64,000 bases of DNA from NCBI GenBank assembly GCA_038236865.1, contig JBBRZI010000001.1, positions 1 through 64,000 on the forward strand. Reading direction: 5' to 3'. Positions 9,332 through 18,479 of the stretch are shown piece by piece (position 1 is the first letter of the stretch; each line of letters starts with the position of its first letter). Origin of the DNA: UBA4729 sp038236865 (GTDB lineage Bacteria; Patescibacteriota; Saccharimonadia; Saccharimonadales; UBA4665). Under the pieces are notes generated by a model that was not told the origin of the DNA, ran no database searches, and saw only the letters and a list, made by a program, of their open reading frames with translations. Made by a program: the position numbers and the translations under genes.

Positions 9332-10018
9332 ATGACAGACACCACCGACCGCCAATTCGAGGAGTTTCTCTCAAAATATCCAAAACGCACATTTCGGAAG
9401 GGTGAGATTATCATTTTCCAGGGAGAGGCCCCGCGCAGCGCCTACGTCGTGAAGTCCGGTACGGTCAAGGCTTATAACCTCAGCGTAAACGGTGACGAAA
9501 AGCCAGTCGCCTTTTATTCGGTATTTGCGACGTTCCCGGGTAGCTGGGTGTACGGTAAAGTACCGAGCGCTATTTATTATTACGAAGCGTTCACCCCCGA
9601 AGTTACGCTCTATGTCGTCAATCGTGAGGACTACGTTGCGTTCATTAAGGGTGACGCCGAATTACTCTACAGCGAGCTTCAACGCTACGTTGTCGATGAG
9701 CTTGGCAAATCGATGCGCCTCAATGCCTTGCAGCATTCTCGGGCTAGCGACAAGCTGATCTATAGCTTGCACTATTTGGCGCTCAGTCATGGCCGCCCAG
9801 CTGGCCCGCAGCGAGTTGAAATTACGCTCGACCTTACCCATCAGGATTTTGCAAACTTGACTGGACTGACGCGCGAAACGGCCGCTACGGAGCTCAACAA
9901 GCTCAAGCATCAAGATGTTATCAGCTACAGCAAACACACGCTCTACCAGCTCGATCTCGCCAAGTTGACCGCCTTACTCAATGATCAATATATCTCAGAC
10001 GTTCAGATTAAGCTTTAG
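9332..10018 (+). CDS. Crp/Fnr-family transcription regulator
   Basis: 228-aa regulator with an N-terminal cyclic-nucleotide-binding-type beta barrel (about 15-125) and a C-terminal winged helix (about 150-220). The helix-turn-helix reads LTHQDFANLTGLTRETAATE. The Arg-Glu-Thr triad of the recognition helix matches the CRP type (R180/E181 in E. coli CRP), which recognises TGTGA half-sites; two such sites lie at 20767 and 20890. There is no N-terminal Cys cluster, so it is not an FNR-type iron-sulfur sensor, and no clear cAMP-binding motif was seen. A palindrome TTACA-G-TGTAA (9309-9319) overlaps its likely -10. Its 3' end overlaps the convergent response regulator by 11 bp. Confidence 0.9.
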   Translation: MTDTTDRQFEEFLSKYPKRTFRKGEIIIFQGEAPRSAYVVKSGTVKAYNLSVNGDEKPVAFYSVFATFPGSWVYGKVPSAIYYYEAFTPEVTLYVVNREDYVAFIKGDAELLYSELQRYVVDELGKSMRLNALQHSRASDKLIYSLHYLALSHGRPAGPQRVEITLDLTHQDFANLTGLTRETAATELNKLKHQDVISYSKHTLYQLDLAKLTALLNDQYISDVQIKL

Positions 10019-10403
10019 CTTTAGCAGTCGAAGCGGACTTTGATTCGAGGGCTTCGGTAATAACCCGGGCGAGATTGTGCGGGGCTGTCCATGATTTAAT
10101 AATGCAACGGTGGGCACCTAGGTCGTAGGCCTCGTTGACCTCGGGCGAGTTCTCCATGTTAGTAAAGATCAGGACTTTGACACCGGGGTGTGCCTTGAGG
10201 TTGAACTGCTTCAGGAACTCTAAACCGCCCATGATAGGCATCAGCAAGTCGAGCAAAATGAGCTGGGGCTTAAACTTCGACAGCTTGTCGAGCGCTTCTT
10301 GGCCGTCGAAAGCCGACTCCACTTGGTAGCCTTCTTTGTTCAGGATGATCGTGTAAGCGTTGTTTAAGTCTTTGTCGTCTTCGACTATAAGTATATTGGC
10401 CAC
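10008..10403 (-). CDS. Single-domain response regulator (CheY-like)
   Basis: 131-aa stand-alone receiver: the acidic pair in VEDDKD, phosphoacceptor Asp in LILLDLLMPI, and conserved Thr/Ser and Lys near VLIFTN and CIIKSW. No output domain, so it probably relays to a partner protein. The start is a GTG with a good Shine-Dalgarno sequence (AAGGAG, 5 nt before). It follows the PAS histidine kinase by 71 bp on the same strand and is presumably its target. TATAAA lies in the gap, so it may also have its own promoter. Confidence 0.9.
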   Translation of the reverse strand: MANILIVEDDKDLNNAYTIILNKEGYQVESAFDGQEALDKLSKFKPQLILLDLLMPIMGGLEFLKQFNLKAHPGVKVLIFTNMENSPEVNEAYDLGAHRCIIKSWTAPHNLARVITEALESKSASTAKAKA

Positions 10404-10474
10404 AGGCGCTCCTTGCTATTACTATCTCTATTTATACCATAGTGGTACGTGAGCGGTATAAAATATCTAACATA

Positions 10475-11620
10475 TTAGGCGCTATCTACCGTACTCTTTT
10501 TGGTTTTGTGTTTCGATGGATCCTTGGGTAGCGTAAAGTAGAAGGTTGTTCCCTTGCCTTCAACGCTTTCAAACCAGATGGTACCACCGAGCCGTTCCAG
10601 CAAGCCACGGACGAGGTAGAGGCCAAGGCCGGTGCCGGTTGTTTCGCGTTTAAGGATGTTAGTAGCTCGAAAGAACTTACTGAAAACTTGATCGTGCGCA
10701 TGGCTAGGGATTCCCCAGCCATTGTCGGCCACACTGACCTGGACGTCGCGGCTACGTCCGCGGACTTCGACCACAATGGCGCCTGATTCAGAGGTGTACT
10801 TGATGGCGTTGGATATTAGATTGGAAATCACCTCTTTAATGATGGGGTTATCGGTTTTGACATTGGTGCTGACTTTGCCAATTTTTTTGAGGGTCAGACT
10901 GATTGATTTTTCGGAGGCAGCCAGGTTAAGTTCTTTGATGACTTCTTCGGCGGATTTTTCGAGATGGATGTTTTTGGGGACAATGGCAATCGTGCCGCTT
11001 TCGATGCGCGTAATGTTGAGCAGCGTGCTAATGAGCTCGTTCATGCGGTTGGTGGCGCCGATGATGGTGCGCAGCGACTTCTTCTGGGCGGGGGTGACAT
11101 CGCCCATATAGCCGTCGGCTAGCATATGGGTGTAGGTTTTGATCGCCGACAGCGGTGTTCGCAATTGGTGGCTGGCCAGTGAAATGAATTCGCTCTTCAT
11201 GCGGTCGACCTCTTCCTCGAGCGTAATATCGCGAAAAACTTCGATAGCGCCGAGGGGCTTATCGGCCAATAGAATCGGCGAAACGCTGATTGATACCGGC
11301 AAGCGATGGCCGTCTTTGGTTTGGTAAAATGTCTTTTCGTTCACGGGTTTCCCGGTCAGAAATGCTCGAGTAATCGGCCGATCAATCAGACTGATCGGCT
11401 CCCCTTTTTTACTGATAGCGATAATCTTATTTGGAAACCATTCGCCGATCAACTCGTTCGCTTCATAGCCGAGCAGTTTTGCCGCAATTGAATTGATGCG
11501 CGTAATCTTGCCGAATTCGTCAGTCGCAATGGCGCCATCGCCCAAGCTGCTAAACAGAGCCTCGGCTTGGGCGCGCTCCTCTTTGAGGCGTATTGATGAG
11601 ACATCAAGGGTTCGCTTCAT
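10475..11620 (-). CDS. Soluble PAS-domain histidine kinase
   Basis: 381 aa from the ATG at 11620, 17 nt after the upstream stop; the frame extends further but would overlap that gene. A PAS domain (about 18-140) has the motif GKITRINSIAAKLLGY and a PAC end DITLEEEVDRMKSEF. HisKA follows (SLASHQLRTPLSAIKTY), then HATPase (NLISNAIKYT, DNGWGIP, GTGLGLYLVRGLL). There are no TM helices, so it senses an internal signal or docks on a membrane partner. The multi-TM protein of the same operon is the obvious candidate. Confidence 0.92.
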   Translation of the reverse strand: MKRTLDVSSIRLKEERAQAEALFSSLGDGAIATDEFGKITRINSIAAKLLGYEANELIGEWFPNKIIAISKKGEPISLIDRPITRAFLTGKPVNEKTFYQTKDGHRLPVSISVSPILLADKPLGAIEVFRDITLEEEVDRMKSEFISLASHQLRTPLSAIKTYTHMLADGYMGDVTPAQKKSLRTIIGATNRMNELISTLLNITRIESGTIAIVPKNIHLEKSAEEVIKELNLAASEKSISLTLKKIGKVSTNVKTDNPIIKEVISNLISNAIKYTSESGAIVVEVRGRSRDVQVSVADNGWGIPSHAHDQVFSKFFRATNILKRETTGTGLGLYLVRGLLERLGGTIWFESVEGKGTTFYFTLPKDPSKHKTKKSTVDSA

Positions 11621-11639
11621 GACGGTTAACGGCTCCGCA

Positions 11640-11915
11640 TTATGAGTCGCACCGTGGTTCTGTGACCAGGCTCTGCAGTTGATTCGTATATTCTTCGACC
11701 AGCTCACTGTCTTCTGTCAGGAGCGACACGGCGACGCGAATCCAATCGATAAGCATGCCGAGGTCTTTGGCTGACAGATCTCGGGGCTCTTTATGGAGGT
11801 GGTTTTGGACTTGGCGGAAGATAAAGCGCTCGGCGGCCGGGCCAAGATAGACGTGGGTGATACGGACGACGCGGTCATAGAGCAGTGTGCTGTCGTTAGG
11901 GTCTGGCGCAATCAT
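11640..11915 (-). CDS. Small helical protein of sensory operon, unknown
   Basis: 91 aa, acidic and predicted mostly helical (DRVVRITHVYLGPAAERFIF, LGMLIDWIRVAVSLL, SELVEEYTNQL). No family recognised. Its ATG is 2 nt after the TAG stop of the membrane protein gene, with GAGGA as ribosome site, and the histidine kinase follows after 19 nt. Tight coupling on both sides suggests an adaptor between membrane protein and kinase (inference). Confidence 0.7.
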   Translation of the reverse strand: MIAPDPNDSTLLYDRVVRITHVYLGPAAERFIFRQVQNHLHKEPRDLSAKDLGMLIDWIRVAVSLLTEDSELVEEYTNQLQSLVTEPRCDS

Positions 11916-11917
11916 AC

Positions 11918-12835
11918 CTAAACTTCCTCGATCTTTCTCATGCGTAACGCGCCGCGGGCGATCAGGATGTACCCGGCAGCAGCTCCCAGTCGAATCGCGT
12001 ACGTCGCAGCTAACGAGGAATTAAGCGAGAGGTGCTCGCCGCGCGGTACGGCGACTGATAGGTACTGCAGGGCGACTGAGCTGGCAATCACGATACCCAA
12101 ACCGGAAGCGACTTGTTGCAGCGCATGGCGATACAGCACGCCCCGGCTGAGCTTACTAAACAGCATGATCTCATAGGCTGCCAGTAAGCCAACGATCCAC
12201 GTGTAAAGATAGGGAATAATGACTGAGAGTAGCAGTAGCCAAAGCGGTAACGAGTAGGGATTATTGGTTGAACCGATGCTACTACCCGCTAATTGCCGGA
12301 ACGTCAAGAAGCAGTACATGACGCCAAGCAACGCAAAAACCATGATTAGTAGCTTCAAATTCAGCGCTGACAGCCGCTTATTAGTCCGTGTCAGTAAGCC
12401 GTGGGCACCGCTATTAATGAGGCCGAAGGCCACCAGCGCCACGATCAAGTTTACATAGTTAGAAATAATCAGTGAGGCAGCAGCAAAACCGGGGTTCACG
12501 TCTGCAATCGAACTCAGGATGATGGTAATGAGCGATGGAATCAATATTCCCCACGCTAACCATTTACAGCCCCTGGCCAGCAGGTTAAAGTCTTTGCCTT
12601 CAGGGGTTTGCTTGATGGAGTCCGCGTAATTCTGCAGCTTGGCATAGCCGTAGAAAGCGCTAAAAGCCAGTAGCATTAACGGAAGAATCACTAAAAATTG
12701 TAATACATGATATTGGGCGCCGGAGAGGTGATGGATTTGGCTGATTTGGGTATTTACCGGTAGGGCGGCAGCCAACAACAAGTAGATAATACTCAATAAA
12801 ATATAATAACCTATCGCGTGAGTAGGTCGTCTCAT
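11918..12835 (-). CDS. Eight-TM membrane protein heading a two-component operon
   Basis: 305 aa with about eight hydrophobic helices and short loops. No known sensor motif recognised. Conserved-looking polar positions include EGKDFNLLARGCKW between TM helices 2 and 3. First gene of the run membrane protein - small protein - PAS kinase - receiver. A Shine-Dalgarno-like AAAGG precedes the ATG and TATACT at about 12885-12890 is a candidate -10. It could be the sensory input or a transporter whose state is read by the soluble kinase. Function unknown. Confidence 0.75.
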   Translation of the reverse strand: MRRPTHAIGYYILLSIIYLLLAAALPVNTQISQIHHLSGAQYHVLQFLVILPLMLLAFSAFYGYAKLQNYADSIKQTPEGKDFNLLARGCKWLAWGILIPSLITIILSSIADVNPGFAAASLIISNYVNLIVALVAFGLINSGAHGLLTRTNKRLSALNLKLLIMVFALLGVMYCFLTFRQLAGSSIGSTNNPYSLPLWLLLLSVIIPYLYTWIVGLLAAYEIMLFSKLSRGVLYRHALQQVASGLGIVIASSVALQYLSVAVPRGEHLSLNSSLAATYAIRLGAAAGYILIARGALRMRKIEEV

Positions 12836-13136
12836 TCTTGGCCTTTCGGTGGTTTATGGCTGGTGCTCTGCATATCTGTGACAAGTATACGGGAACTAAT
12901 TGTAAGTGAATACCTTGCAGCTAGCTGTAAGATATGTGACTCTACGCTTACGCTTATCCTCTGTCGCTAGCTCAAAGCGGTCATTATACACCTTGCTGGA
13001 ATCCAGTACAGTCGACTAATCGACCGTAGCCGATTTGGCTGGTCCCAGAACCGGCCATTGTATCGCACTGGCAGGCATTATATACTTAGTGAGTACCCAA
13101 AAAAACAAAAATGTTATAAAAAGATAAATAAGCTTA
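12836..13136. other. Divergent intergenic region with palindrome
   Basis: About 300 bp between divergent genes. It holds the near-perfect palindrome TTGCAGCTAGCTGTAA at 12915-12930, candidate -10 hexamers for the leftward operon (TATACT near 12885) and for the rightward gene (TATACT 13081-13086; TATAAA 13115-13120). No coding sequence, tRNA or known RNA recognised. Confidence 0.5.
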
Positions 13137-14102
13137 ATGTCACGCTATTCACCCTATTATAATTATGCGCAGTCGCTGCCGTCTCAGGCCGCACCACAAC
13201 GGTCAAATGGCGCCGGTCGTCGACCTATAACGGGTAGGGGGCGCCAACCAGTCGCCACCCCATCACGGGCGATCCCCTGGACGGGTTTGCGAATCGGGCT
13301 GATTGGGCTGGTTTTGGTGGGTTTTGGGGCGCACCTCGGCTGGACAAAACATGTTTCGGCTCAAGCTGTGGCGGCCCAACAGGCCCAGACGGCAGTGACC
13401 GCCGCCGCCGCCAAGAAGTCGACCATTTTTAAAACGCAAGTCGCTGCGTTGCAAGCTGCCAACCCATCTATCGATCTTAGCGTCGCCGTCAGTAGCCAGA
13501 CGCTTGGCCTGCAACAGTTCGGGGATAGTCAATCATACAGAGCAGCCAGTATCGGTAAACTCGTAACGGCAGCGGCGTATCTGCACCTTGTTGATGAGCA
13601 CAAAGCTAGCTTGGATCAACACTTGAGCGGTAAAACCGCCCGGTATTGGTTGAACACTATGCTTGTTAGCAGCGATGATGATGCCTGGCAACTGCTGAAC
13701 GCCCAATTGACGCACCGGACACTCTCTGCCTACGCCACGAGTATTGGGTTGACTCGCTACGACGTTGAAACCGATAGTTTCCCGGCAGCTGATGCGGCAA
13801 TCCTTTTGCAAAAATTACAAAATGGCTCACTGTTGAGCGTTGTTAATCAGCAATTGATGCTTAACTGGTTGGCGCGGGCCAATTATCGGAGTTACCTGGT
13901 CCCGGCCGTGCCAGTCGGCGTACAGGTCTTTCACAAAGCCGGTTTTGATGCTGACAACTTGCACGATGCGGCCATTATTAAGCGGGGTGATACTGGTTTT
14001 GTGTTGGTTATATTCACCAACGGCCACGGTAACTATGACTGGGATGGCCGGGCCCGTCTAATGCAGGAGATTACGCGTGATGCCGCAGCGGCCTACCTCT
14101 AA
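13137..14102 (+). CDS. Class A beta-lactamase-like serine hydrolase, membrane anchored
   Basis: 321 aa: basic N-terminus, TM anchor near residues 52-70, then a penicillin-recognising fold. The SxxK motif is SIGK, with SDD in LVSSDDDAW in place of SDN, and HKAGF matches the KTG element as K-A-G. Enzymes of this fold cleave peptidoglycan stem peptides or beta-lactams. The modified second and third motifs make true beta-lactamase activity uncertain; a wall-modifying DD-peptidase is as likely. TATAAA at 13115-13120 ends 16 nt before the ATG. It overlaps the next gene by 23 nt. Confidence 0.75.
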   Translation: MSRYSPYYNYAQSLPSQAAPQRSNGAGRRPITGRGRQPVATPSRAIPWTGLRIGLIGLVLVGFGAHLGWTKHVSAQAVAAQQAQTAVTAAAAKKSTIFKTQVAALQAANPSIDLSVAVSSQTLGLQQFGDSQSYRAASIGKLVTAAAYLHLVDEHKASLDQHLSGKTARYWLNTMLVSSDDDAWQLLNAQLTHRTLSAYATSIGLTRYDVETDSFPAADAAILLQKLQNGSLLSVVNQQLMLNWLARANYRSYLVPAVPVGVQVFHKAGFDADNLHDAAIIKRGDTGFVLVIFTNGHGNYDWDGRARLMQEITRDAAAAYL

Positions 14103-15063
14103 CCCGCGCCCGACGACTGCGCGGCCCGCTTCTGGCCGGCGGACTCGCGGCTACAAGCAGTTTATCTATCTGGCAATCTGTGTCATTGCCCTTTATGTTG
14201 TGCTGCCCCAGCTCAGTCTGTTTCACCACAGCCTGGGGCTGGTGCGGGAGGCTCAGCCGCGTTACGTCGTGCTCGCACTCGGTTGCAATCTGCTCAGCTA
14301 TCTGTTGGCTGCGCTGACATACTACTGCTTAGCTATCAAGCCGTTGCGCTACCGGTCAACGCTACTCGTACAGGTCGCCAGCATGTTTACCAATCGCCTG
14401 CTGCCGGCCGGGCTCGGCGGCATGGGCGCGAACTTCGTATATTTGCGGCGCCAACGCCACAGCTCGGTCCAAGCTCTCAGTGTTGTCGGCCTTAATAACG
14501 TACTCGGCTTTGTGGGCCATGGCTTGCTGATAGGCGGGCTGTTACTGTTCGTGGCTGATGCGCGGCGCCAGGTACCGGCTCTGCATATTTCGGCTGGCAC
14601 GTTGGCGGTAGCCGGCGGTTTGCTGGTCTGTCTGCTACTGGGCGCGCTGGTGGCTACTTCGCTCCGTCGTAAACTCATTAGCGGTGTGATTAATATTCTC
14701 CAAAACTTATTGGATTATCGGCAGCGTCCGGGTCGCCTGCTCGCGGCGCTTGGCTCATCAATGTCGTTGACGCTCACCAATCTGGTATGTCTGTGGCTGA
14801 GCCTATTGGCCGTTGGCGGTCAGCTGGGTCTCGTACCCGTGCTACTGGTGTTTACTTTCGGAGTGGCCCTTGGTGCGATTGCGCCGACGCCTGGTGGTAT
14901 TGGTGGCGTCGAGGCGGGGCTGGTGGCGGGCTTTATTGCCTACCAAGTGCCCGCCAATCAAGCACTGGCGGCGGTGCTGGTCTTTCGGCTGATTAATTAT
15001 TGGTTCTCACTTATCTTGGGCGCGGCCGGGTTTGTGGCTGCCCAACGGCGGGGCTACTTATAG
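14080..15063 (+). CDS. Flippase-like membrane protein (UPF0104/AglD-like)
   Basis: 327 aa, about eight TM helices after a basic 25-residue N-terminus. It carries the family motif TPGGIGGVEAGLV near the C-terminus and NRLLPAGLGGMGANF in the middle. Paralogue of the protein at 3864. The start overlaps the upstream hydrolase gene; GTG at 14077 is an alternative. Predicted lipid or lipid-linked substrate flippase acting in envelope assembly. Confidence 0.82.
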   Translation: MPQRPTSNPRPTTARPASGRRTRGYKQFIYLAICVIALYVVLPQLSLFHHSLGLVREAQPRYVVLALGCNLLSYLLAALTYYCLAIKPLRYRSTLLVQVASMFTNRLLPAGLGGMGANFVYLRRQRHSSVQALSVVGLNNVLGFVGHGLLIGGLLLFVADARRQVPALHISAGTLAVAGGLLVCLLLGALVATSLRRKLISGVINILQNLLDYRQRPGRLLAALGSSMSLTLTNLVCLWLSLLAVGGQLGLVPVLLVFTFGVALGAIAPTPGGIGGVEAGLVAGFIAYQVPANQALAAVLVFRLINYWFSLILGAAGFVAAQRRGYL

Positions 15064-15218
15064 TCAATCGAGTCAACGCCGGGTTGTAGTGATGTATTTA
15101 GATGCGTCGACTACCTGCCCGCCTCAAGTTAGACTCAGGCCCGCAGCTGTAAGTTTGCTTACTGCTTGTCTGTGCTAGAGCGGCTACTATGCGACTAATG
15201 GTAAACGGAAGGAGCGTC

Positions 15219-16424
15219 ATGAAACGAGCAAAATTATTTCTAGTAGGGCTGCTAGTCGCGTTGCCGCTCTTCGGCTGGGCGGCTATTGCCCAGGCTCAAA
15301 GTTTTCAATCCGGAACTAACCTAACCCTTCCAGCTAACCAGACGCTAAACAGTAGCTTGTTTGCCTCTGGCCGGACAATCGACATCGCCGGCACGGTCAA
15401 CGGCGACGTATTTTGTGCCGGTTTAAATGTCACGATCAACGGCACGGTCAACGGCGATGTCGTCTGCGCTGGGCAGACGGTCACCATTGCCGGCACGGTA
15501 CGCGGTGATGTTCGCGTCGCGGCCCAAAATGCATCAATTGGTGGGGCAATCGGCGGCAATCTTACGGCGGCTGCGCAAAGTTTTACGTTGCAGTCAAATG
15601 GCCGCGTGGCCGGAGACGCCACCGTTGCCAGCCAGGACGCCACATTCAATGGCGGGATTGGGCGTGATGTGGCCAGTTCCTCGGCCACGGTTATTATTAA
15701 CGGTCAGGTCGAACGAAACGTCCAAACCAATGTCGGCCAGCTCACGCTTGGCAATAATGCCCGCGTCGCCGGCAGTCTTACCTACGCCAGCACCGACAAT
15801 ATTGTGCAGGCTCCATCGGCTGTCGTGGGGGGCAAAATTACTCATACTTCCCCGTCAACAGCGAACCATACTCAAGCCGGCTCATTGGGTGCCTTCGCGT
15901 GGGCTTCGGCCATCTATCTGTTCTTTGCGCTGTTGTTACTGGCGCTCATCTTAGTGTTGCTGGTGCCGCGCCTGTTCCACTCATCAACCGACTATGCACT
16001 GCAACACCTTGGTAGAACTGTCCTGGTCGGCTTCCTGGCCAGCATCATTGCTCCGATCGCGCTCACCGCACTGTACATTACCGTCATCGGCATCCCGCTG
16101 GCAATCCTAGCCAGTCTTGTTTGGCTGGTTATTGTCATTATGGCCTGGCCGTTCGCCGCCTACCTGACGGCACGACTGCTGCTGCGGCATAGCCAGAACG
16201 CCATCCAGCTCATGTTACTCGGTGCAGCCGGGTTGCTGGTAGTAGGGAGTGTACCGTTCTTAGGCGTTTTGGTCTGGTTCGTCGCGTTGTGGTTCGGCCT
16301 CGGCATAATAATACTGCGGCTAAGCCACCTGCCGCGGCCCCGCTATGACATGGCAACCACCACGACGTCGGGTGGTCAAGCGGATATTCAATCAAGCGGC
16401 CATAAACGTCTGAAAGTTGACTAA
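15219..16424 (+). CDS. Secreted bactofilin-like beta-helix protein with C-terminal TM bundle
   Basis: 401 aa from the ATG at 15219, chosen because GGAAGGAG lies 6 nt upstream and a signal peptide follows (MKRAKLFLVG to AIAQAQ). Residues 30-200 are a right-handed beta-helix of repeats such as VNGDVFCAG, VNGDVVCAG and VRGDVRVAA, as in polymer-forming bactofilins (DUF583). After a Ser/Thr linker come about five TM helices (about 215-390). Bactofilins are usually cytosolic; here the helix would lie outside the membrane, tied to a membrane domain. A surface scaffold or adhesin-like role is an inference. Confidence 0.8.
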   Translation: MKRAKLFLVGLLVALPLFGWAAIAQAQSFQSGTNLTLPANQTLNSSLFASGRTIDIAGTVNGDVFCAGLNVTINGTVNGDVVCAGQTVTIAGTVRGDVRVAAQNASIGGAIGGNLTAAAQSFTLQSNGRVAGDATVASQDATFNGGIGRDVASSSATVIINGQVERNVQTNVGQLTLGNNARVAGSLTYASTDNIVQAPSAVVGGKITHTSPSTANHTQAGSLGAFAWASAIYLFFALLLLALILVLLVPRLFHSSTDYALQHLGRTVLVGFLASIIAPIALTALYITVIGIPLAILASLVWLVIVIMAWPFAAYLTARLLLRHSQNAIQLMLLGAAGLLVVGSVPFLGVLVWFVALWFGLGIIILRLSHLPRPRYDMATTTTSGGQADIQSSGHKRLKVD

Positions 16425-16648
16425 GCGACAACGACGTCGCACCTACGGCCGACAAGCAATCTGTTGCTGGAGCTGCGTCGAGCGCGTTGACGTGCTATAA
16501 TAGAGGATAGCAATTGGTTTCTATAACCTCTCCGTCATCGTATTTCGTTCTCGCGGCCTACTATAATCACGGTTAGAAGATACTGAGTTCGTGTAGTTAA
16601 TCAATCAAAAATAAGCACTGGGTACAAACCAGTAGATAGTTGTGTGCC

Positions 16649-17686
16649 GTGAAATTAAACATACATATCGAAATTGTCAGCTCTACCGATACTAGTCTAA
16701 GCTCTATGAGCGAGCGGTCGCGTACTGCGATTCAGGCGACGTTGACCAAGCACTATAAATATGTGAGCGTCACGATAGTGAATAGTTTAGCCGATCTCGA
16801 AGCGCTGGTGTTGCGCCAGCCCGATCTCGTTTTCTTGGGCATGAAATTCATACCAGGAGACCGGCTACTCGGCTGGAATGATCCTACTAAGATCTGGCTG
16901 TCGCAGTATTTTGACGAACACGATATCGCCTATACTGGCTCAAGCCGGTTGGCTCACGAATTAGAGCTAAACAAGCAAGCGGCCAAGCAACGAGTCATCG
17001 AGGCTGGCCTTAGCACCTCACCCTATGAGGTTGTCGCCCAAGGGCACCTCCCGGCGCTAACCGATGCAAACCTGACGTACCCGCTGTTCGTTAAGCCGGT
17101 TGATCGCGGCGGTGGACTTGGGATTGATGAGCAGTCACTGGTGCATGACTACGACGAACTCTGTCGCAAGCTAGCATCAATTTCGTCCCGGCATCATTCC
17201 GACTCGCTTCTAGAAAAATACTTGCCGGGTCGTGAATTTAGCGTCGCTATTTTAAAAGATGATTTCAGCACTGAGTACTGTGCCATGCCAATAGAATTGG
17301 TGGCCGCACCGAACGAAAATGGTTCTTGCGTGTTAAGCCAAAGTATCAAAGCCGCAAATACTGAGGTGGTCACGGCGATTGACGATGCAGCTACGAAAGC
17401 AAAAGTATGTCGCTTAGCTATGGATGTTTTTCTGGCGCTGGGCGCCCGTGATTACGGTCGGATCGATATCCGTATGGATCAGTTTGACGTACCCTACTTT
17501 CTGGAAGCAAATCTAGTACCAAGTTTGATCGCTGGCTATGGTTCCTTCCCGAAGGCTTGCGCCATCAACGCAAATCTCGGCTATGAAGCAATGATCCTAG
17601 CGATTGTCAGCCTCGCGCTGAGCCGTCAGATTGATATTTTTGCGGTGGAACCGCAAGCTCAGCGTATTTTGGCCACCGCTGTCTAA
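16649..17686 (+). CDS. D-alanine-D-alanine ligase-like ATP-grasp enzyme
   Basis: 345 aa. N-terminal domain with DLVFLGMKFIPGD, central HELELNKQAAKQ (DKxxxK-like), then the ATP-grasp core YPLFVKPVDRGGGLGI, LLEKYLPGREFSV, DYGRIDIRMD and FLEANLVPSL. These match the Ddl family that makes the D-Ala-D-Ala end of peptidoglycan. The family's usual N-terminal start is not clear; GTG at 16649 is chosen over TTG at 16640. Some substitutions leave room for a related dipeptide ligase. The 220-bp upstream gap has two TATAAT boxes (16496 and 16562). Confidence 0.75.
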   Translation: MKLNIHIEIVSSTDTSLSSMSERSRTAIQATLTKHYKYVSVTIVNSLADLEALVLRQPDLVFLGMKFIPGDRLLGWNDPTKIWLSQYFDEHDIAYTGSSRLAHELELNKQAAKQRVIEAGLSTSPYEVVAQGHLPALTDANLTYPLFVKPVDRGGGLGIDEQSLVHDYDELCRKLASISSRHHSDSLLEKYLPGREFSVAILKDDFSTEYCAMPIELVAAPNENGSCVLSQSIKAANTEVVTAIDDAATKAKVCRLAMDVFLALGARDYGRIDIRMDQFDVPYFLEANLVPSLIAGYGSFPKACAINANLGYEAMILAIVSLALSRQIDIFAVEPQAQRILATAV

Positions 17687-17717
17687 GCTGCGCCCGCTTA
17701 CCCGTGCGGGTAGTATT

Positions 17718-17747
17718 TTGGACAATAACAGGGGTGGATGGTATACT
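17718..17747 (+). promoter_or_regulatory. Promoter of leaderless PAS gene
   Basis: TTGGAC (17718-17723), 18-bp spacer, TATACT (17742-17747). The ATG follows 8 nt later, so the predicted mRNA has almost no leader. Confidence 0.8.
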
Positions 17748-17755
17748 ATACATAT

Positions 17756-18280
17756 ATGGACGAAACTATGAACGATGAGGTGTCTAGCCTCACGTCTGAA
17801 ATGGGGTACAAGCAAGCGATTGCTCAAGTGTCGGACAGCGCTATATTTTTACTGGACGTGAAGTGCCGGATTACCAGTTGGAATAGTGGTGGCGAAATCC
17901 TCAAAGGCTACACCTCCGAAGAAGTCATTGGCCAGCCGTTCTTCAAGCTGTACTCAGAGCACGACCAAACAGAAGGTAAACCCCTCGACATCCTGCGTGA
18001 CGCCGTCCGGCACGGATCAGCAACCGAAGAGGGCTGGCGCACCCGTAAAGACGGTACCGAGTTTTGGGCCCACACTGTCACGACGGCTCTGTACGACGAA
18101 AGGAAGAAAGTTATTGGATTTATCAAGATTGTCCATGACTATAGCACTCACAAACGGCTGGATAATCAACGCATCTCGCTCCTCCAATCTATTCAGACCC
18201 TCAAGAAAACAATCGCCACCCAAAAATCCGACATCAAGATATTAGAGAAGAAACTTCTCAGGGCCTCAAAAAAGAAGTAA
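17756..18280 (+). CDS. Stand-alone PAS-domain protein with coiled-coil tail
   Basis: 174 aa. A PAS domain spans about residues 20-130 (ITSWNSGGEILKGYTSEEVI, a GxxFF-type loop, and FIKIVHDYSTHKR as PAC). The tail 135-174 is a Lys-rich heptad-like helix (SLLQSIQTLKKTIATQKSDI and on). There is no kinase, cyclase or DNA-binding output, so it likely dimerises and acts through a partner; the orphan receiver at 10008 or the PAS kinase are candidates. The upstream frame extends to 17738, but the promoter places the start at 17756. Confidence 0.88.
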   Translation: MDETMNDEVSSLTSEMGYKQAIAQVSDSAIFLLDVKCRITSWNSGGEILKGYTSEEVIGQPFFKLYSEHDQTEGKPLDILRDAVRHGSATEEGWRTRKDGTEFWAHTVTTALYDERKKVIGFIKIVHDYSTHKRLDNQRISLLQSIQTLKKTIATQKSDIKILEKKLLRASKKK

Positions 18281-18479
18281 TCGCCTCTGCCTTGAGCAAT
18301 TTGAGCGAGGCTAACCAGTCCACTCGGGTGTAATTGCCCAGCGCAGCACCATCATTAAAGTAGGTACGCTGTAGTTCACGACACTGCATAATATTTCGCT
18401 CGCAGGCTGCTGCTGAAGCTCATACAGCAGACAATGAGCTCACCACCCACCTAGGCGTTTACGGCGGCTCGGAGAGGCC

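Noticed and set aside
13137..14102. True class A beta-lactamase resistance gene
   Set aside because: SDN and KTG motifs are altered and it lies among wall-metabolism genes; the function is more likely peptidoglycan-related.
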